DNA of 64,000 bases from Streptomyces sp. PT12 (GTDB taxonomy: Bacteria; Actinomycetota; Actinomycetes; Streptomycetales; Streptomycetaceae): positions 81,313 through 145,312 of the forward strand of contig NZ_QEST01000048.1 of the NCBI RefSeq assembly GCF_003311645.1, read 5' to 3'. Positions 62,472-64,000 of the stretch are shown one piece after another. Positions within the stretch are counted from its first letter, which is position 1; every line of letters starts with the position of its first letter. Below the pieces are notes generated by a model. The model was not told the origin of the DNA and did not search any database. It was given only the letters and a program-made list of their open reading frames with translations. The translations under genes were made by a program, and so were the position numbers.

Positions 62472-63005
62472 TCAGGCCACGGCGGCGGGGACCAGGTGGT
62501 CGCCGGGGATGCCGGAGGCGTGGGGGGAGTAGTAGTCGCGGATGCCCGCGGCCCAGGTGTCGACCGTGATCCGGTCGTCGCCGTCGGGGCCGAAGGCGTC
62601 GAACAGCTTGTGGATGTTGGGGAGTTCGAAGCCGATGGCGGTCATCAGCGCGACGAACACGGGCCGTTCGACGGTGCCGCTGCCGTCCACGTCGCCCAGG
62701 TCGGCGAGCGCGTCGGCGAACGCGCCCAGCGCGCCGTCGAACCGCTCGGGGGCGAGCACGATGGCCTTGAACTCCTCGAAGCTCACCTTGTTGTCGAGGT
62801 CGGTGTCCAACTCCCCGACCAGCGCGGCCCAGTACCCGCGGAACGCGTCCACCAGCGCACCCTTGGCCGCCTCGTCGGCACCCGGCACCGCCTGGACGAC
62901 ACGGTGTGCCATCAGGTCGAAGTCATCGGCCTCCAACTCCCCGTTCCCATTGGCGTCAAACAGCGCGAACACCACACTGACCCGGCTGACAGCTTCCGCC
63001 TTCAT
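62472..63005 (-). CDS. Calerythrin-like EF-hand Ca2+-binding protein
   Basis: 177 residues, the same length class as calerythrin and other four-EF-hand sarcoplasmic-type proteins. Loops DANGNGELEADD and DTDLDNKVSFEE look intact. DVDGSGTVERPV lacks the final Glu, and the last (GPDGDDRITVDT) is atypical, so two or three sites may bind Ca2+. No export signal is present, so it is a cytosolic Ca2+ buffer or sensor. ATG 63005 has GGGGAGG upstream and begins MKAEAVSRVSVVF. It lies next to the EACC1-caspase pair on the same strand. Confidence 0.88.
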   Translation of the reverse strand: MKAEAVSRVSVVFALFDANGNGELEADDFDLMAHRVVQAVPGADEAAKGALVDAFRGYWAALVGELDTDLDNKVSFEEFKAIVLAPERFDGALGAFADALADLGDVDGSGTVERPVFVALMTAIGFELPNIHKLFDAFGPDGDDRITVDTWAAGIRDYYSPHASGIPGDHLVPAAVA

Positions 63006-63091
63006 CAAGCCTCCCCTTCGCCCAACTTCACCTGACCGTCCGCACGATGGAACCAAGCGGGCGGGGAGGCGGGGGCCGAAGCGGCGGGGGG

Positions 63092-63109
63092 TTCACCGGA
63101 ACGAGTGAA
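63092..63109 (-). promoter_or_regulatory. Imperfect palindrome upstream of the EF-hand gene
   Basis: Minus strand TTCACTCGTTCCGGTGAA, 87 bp upstream of the EF-hand start, similar to the element at 57509-57526 and followed by the same CCCGCCTCCCCG-type run. The rest of the 63006-63318 gap holds no supported gene; a TAGACT near 63144 could be a -10 for the small membrane protein. Confidence 0.4.
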
Positions 63110-63318
63110 GGCGGGAGCTGGGGCGTCGAACACCGCGGGCCCGATAGACTGTGCACACCGCGCACCTTCCCGGAGGGTACGAGGCGGAGTTCGGGGTCAG
63201 GCCCCGATCATGGGTGACGGAGCGGCAGTTCCACTGCGTGGACCTCATGTCGAGTGAGGGCGAGTGCCCGGCAGGGCCCCCTGCCATTCCCAGCCCACGT
63301 TCGAGGAGTGGTCCGTCC

Positions 63319-63444
63319 ATGAACCCTGTCGAGTACAAGCCCGCGCGTCGTATCTGGATCGACATCCTGATCGGCGCCACCGCCGGAGTGCTGTCCAACG
63401 TCGTGTTGGCGGTCCTGGCGGAGGCGGCGCGCCTGCTCGTCTGA
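63319..63444 (+). CDS. Small single-helix membrane protein
   Basis: 41 residues: MNPVEYKPARRIWIDILIG then GATAGVLSNVVLAVLAEAARLLV. A basic N-terminus and one hydrophobic helix predict an inner-membrane micropeptide. GAGGAG 10 nt upstream supports the ATG. The family is not recognised; a longer in-frame reading upstream lacks coding character. Confidence 0.5.
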   Translation: MNPVEYKPARRIWIDILIGATAGVLSNVVLAVLAEAARLLV

Positions 63445-63491
63445 CGAGCGTGTGGCGGGCCCGGTGAGCCCGCCACCCCTCCACGTTTCCC

Positions 63492-64000
63492 TCAGAACAG
63501 CCTGTCCTGCCTGCCCACGCCCTTCTTTCCGCCGCCTCCCCTCCGGCGCCGGGGGCGGCCCAGATGCGGTCGGCGGGCCTCCTCGGGAAGGTTGAGCCAC
63601 GTCGGACGCAGGCCGTGGATCTGCACCTCACCGACGAGTTCCCTGAGGTAGGCGCGCGTCTCCTCGTCGGTGGACCAGAGCACCGTCGCGCGGCTCGCCC
63701 GGGTCATCAGCACGTGGTAGGCGTTGCGGACGCAGCGTGCCAAGTCCTCGGCGTCGAGGCGGCGCGCAGCCACCTTCGGATCGAACGACCCGGGCTGCCC
63801 CACCCGCCACACCTTGGTCCCGGGATCCTTGACGCGCTTGCCCCGCCGGAACACCCACTGCCCGTCGCGGCGCACCATGTCCTCGCCCATGATCACGCCG
63901 CACCAGTCCCACTCCAGGCCCTGCGCCGTGAAGACGCAGCCGATCGGGAGTGTCCGATAGACGGCGGATCTGATGATCAAGGAGACGCCTGATGAGCGAG
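63492..64000 (-). CDS. DUF2075/schlafen-like helicase, C-terminal part
   Basis: The frame is open to the window edge, so only ~170 C-terminal residues are seen. LPIGCVFTAQGLEWDWCGVIMG followed by DMVRRDGQWVFRR, and ARCVRNAYHVLMTRASRATVLWSTDEETRAYL, match the end of superfamily 1 DUF2075-type DNA/RNA helicases (motifs V and VI: TAQGLEWD, HVLMTRA). The C-terminus is a basic RRRRGGGGKKG tail. The N-terminal P-loop lies beyond 64000. Confidence 0.8.
   Translation of the reverse strand, partial: RSSGVSLIIRSAVYRTLPIGCVFTAQGLEWDWCGVIMGEDMVRRDGQWVFRRGKRVKDPGTKVWRVGQPGSFDPKVAARRLDAEDLARCVRNAYHVLMTRASRATVLWSTDEETRAYLRELVGEVQIHGLRPTWLNLPEEARRPHLGRPRRRRGGGGKKGVGRQDRLF

Overview
This 64 kb window is high-GC DNA (about 70-75% G+C by eye), with many GTG starts, Tat-type export signals and gene families typical of filamentous actinomycetes: MreB-like protein, MarP protease, EACC1/caspase STAND proteins, Crp plus class III cyclase-like proteins, TerD proteins and a calerythrin-like Ca2+-binding protein. 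I read it as a Streptomyces-like chromosome segment but cannot name the species. I found no rRNA, tRNA or CRISPR.

Layout. 0-9 kb: end of a DUF3048 lipoprotein, an ABC exporter behind a MerR-type promoter, an MreB paralogue, a fluoride-channel pair (crcB x2), a membrane-anchored ATPase and dihydrolipoyl dehydrogenase. 8.9-10.8 kb: two PIN-domain toxin-antitoxin modules flanking a patatin remnant. 11-14.7 kb: NarL-type two-component system followed by a two-gene ABC transporter. 14.7-16.1 kb: decayed DNA with degenerate repeats and two gene remnants. 16.1-23.6 kb: DoxX, MarP, a GGCT-like protein, a secreted PLC-like phosphodiesterase, an FAH-family hydrolase, a VOC protein and a LacI regulator. 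23.9-29.1 kb: three-gene formate dehydrogenase operon. 29.1-33.2 kb: minus-strand PP2C/kinase/VWA cassette with a RanBP2-type zinc-finger membrane protein. 33.4-35.8 kb: sialidase-like protein and a TVP38 protein.

35.9-44.6 kb is an accessory island. It holds a Crp-like regulator, a class III cyclase-like protein, a STAND-like NTPase with HEAT-like helices and a fourth unknown protein, closed by a strong hairpin terminator. A decayed IS3 element, a TerD-nuclease fusion and truncated gene ends follow. The Crp pocket and cyclase catalytic residues look intact, and a near-consensus CRP operator lies between the two genes. This four-gene circuit is my best candidate for an under-described system.

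44.7-64 kb: a helicase-associated domain protein, an exported beta-propeller amidohydrolase, an AraC regulator, secreted endonuclease I, a PhoD phosphatase, an operon of isopropylmalate dehydrogenase-like, isochorismatase and methyltransferase genes, an EACC1 plus caspase-STAND-WD40 conflict pair, a four-EF-hand calerythrin-like protein, and a partial DUF2075-type helicase at the right edge.

Two architectural themes recur. Many genes appear leaderless, with a -10-like hexamer 6-8 nt before the start codon. Short tandem-repeat arrays (9-17 bp units) sit just upstream of several start codons.
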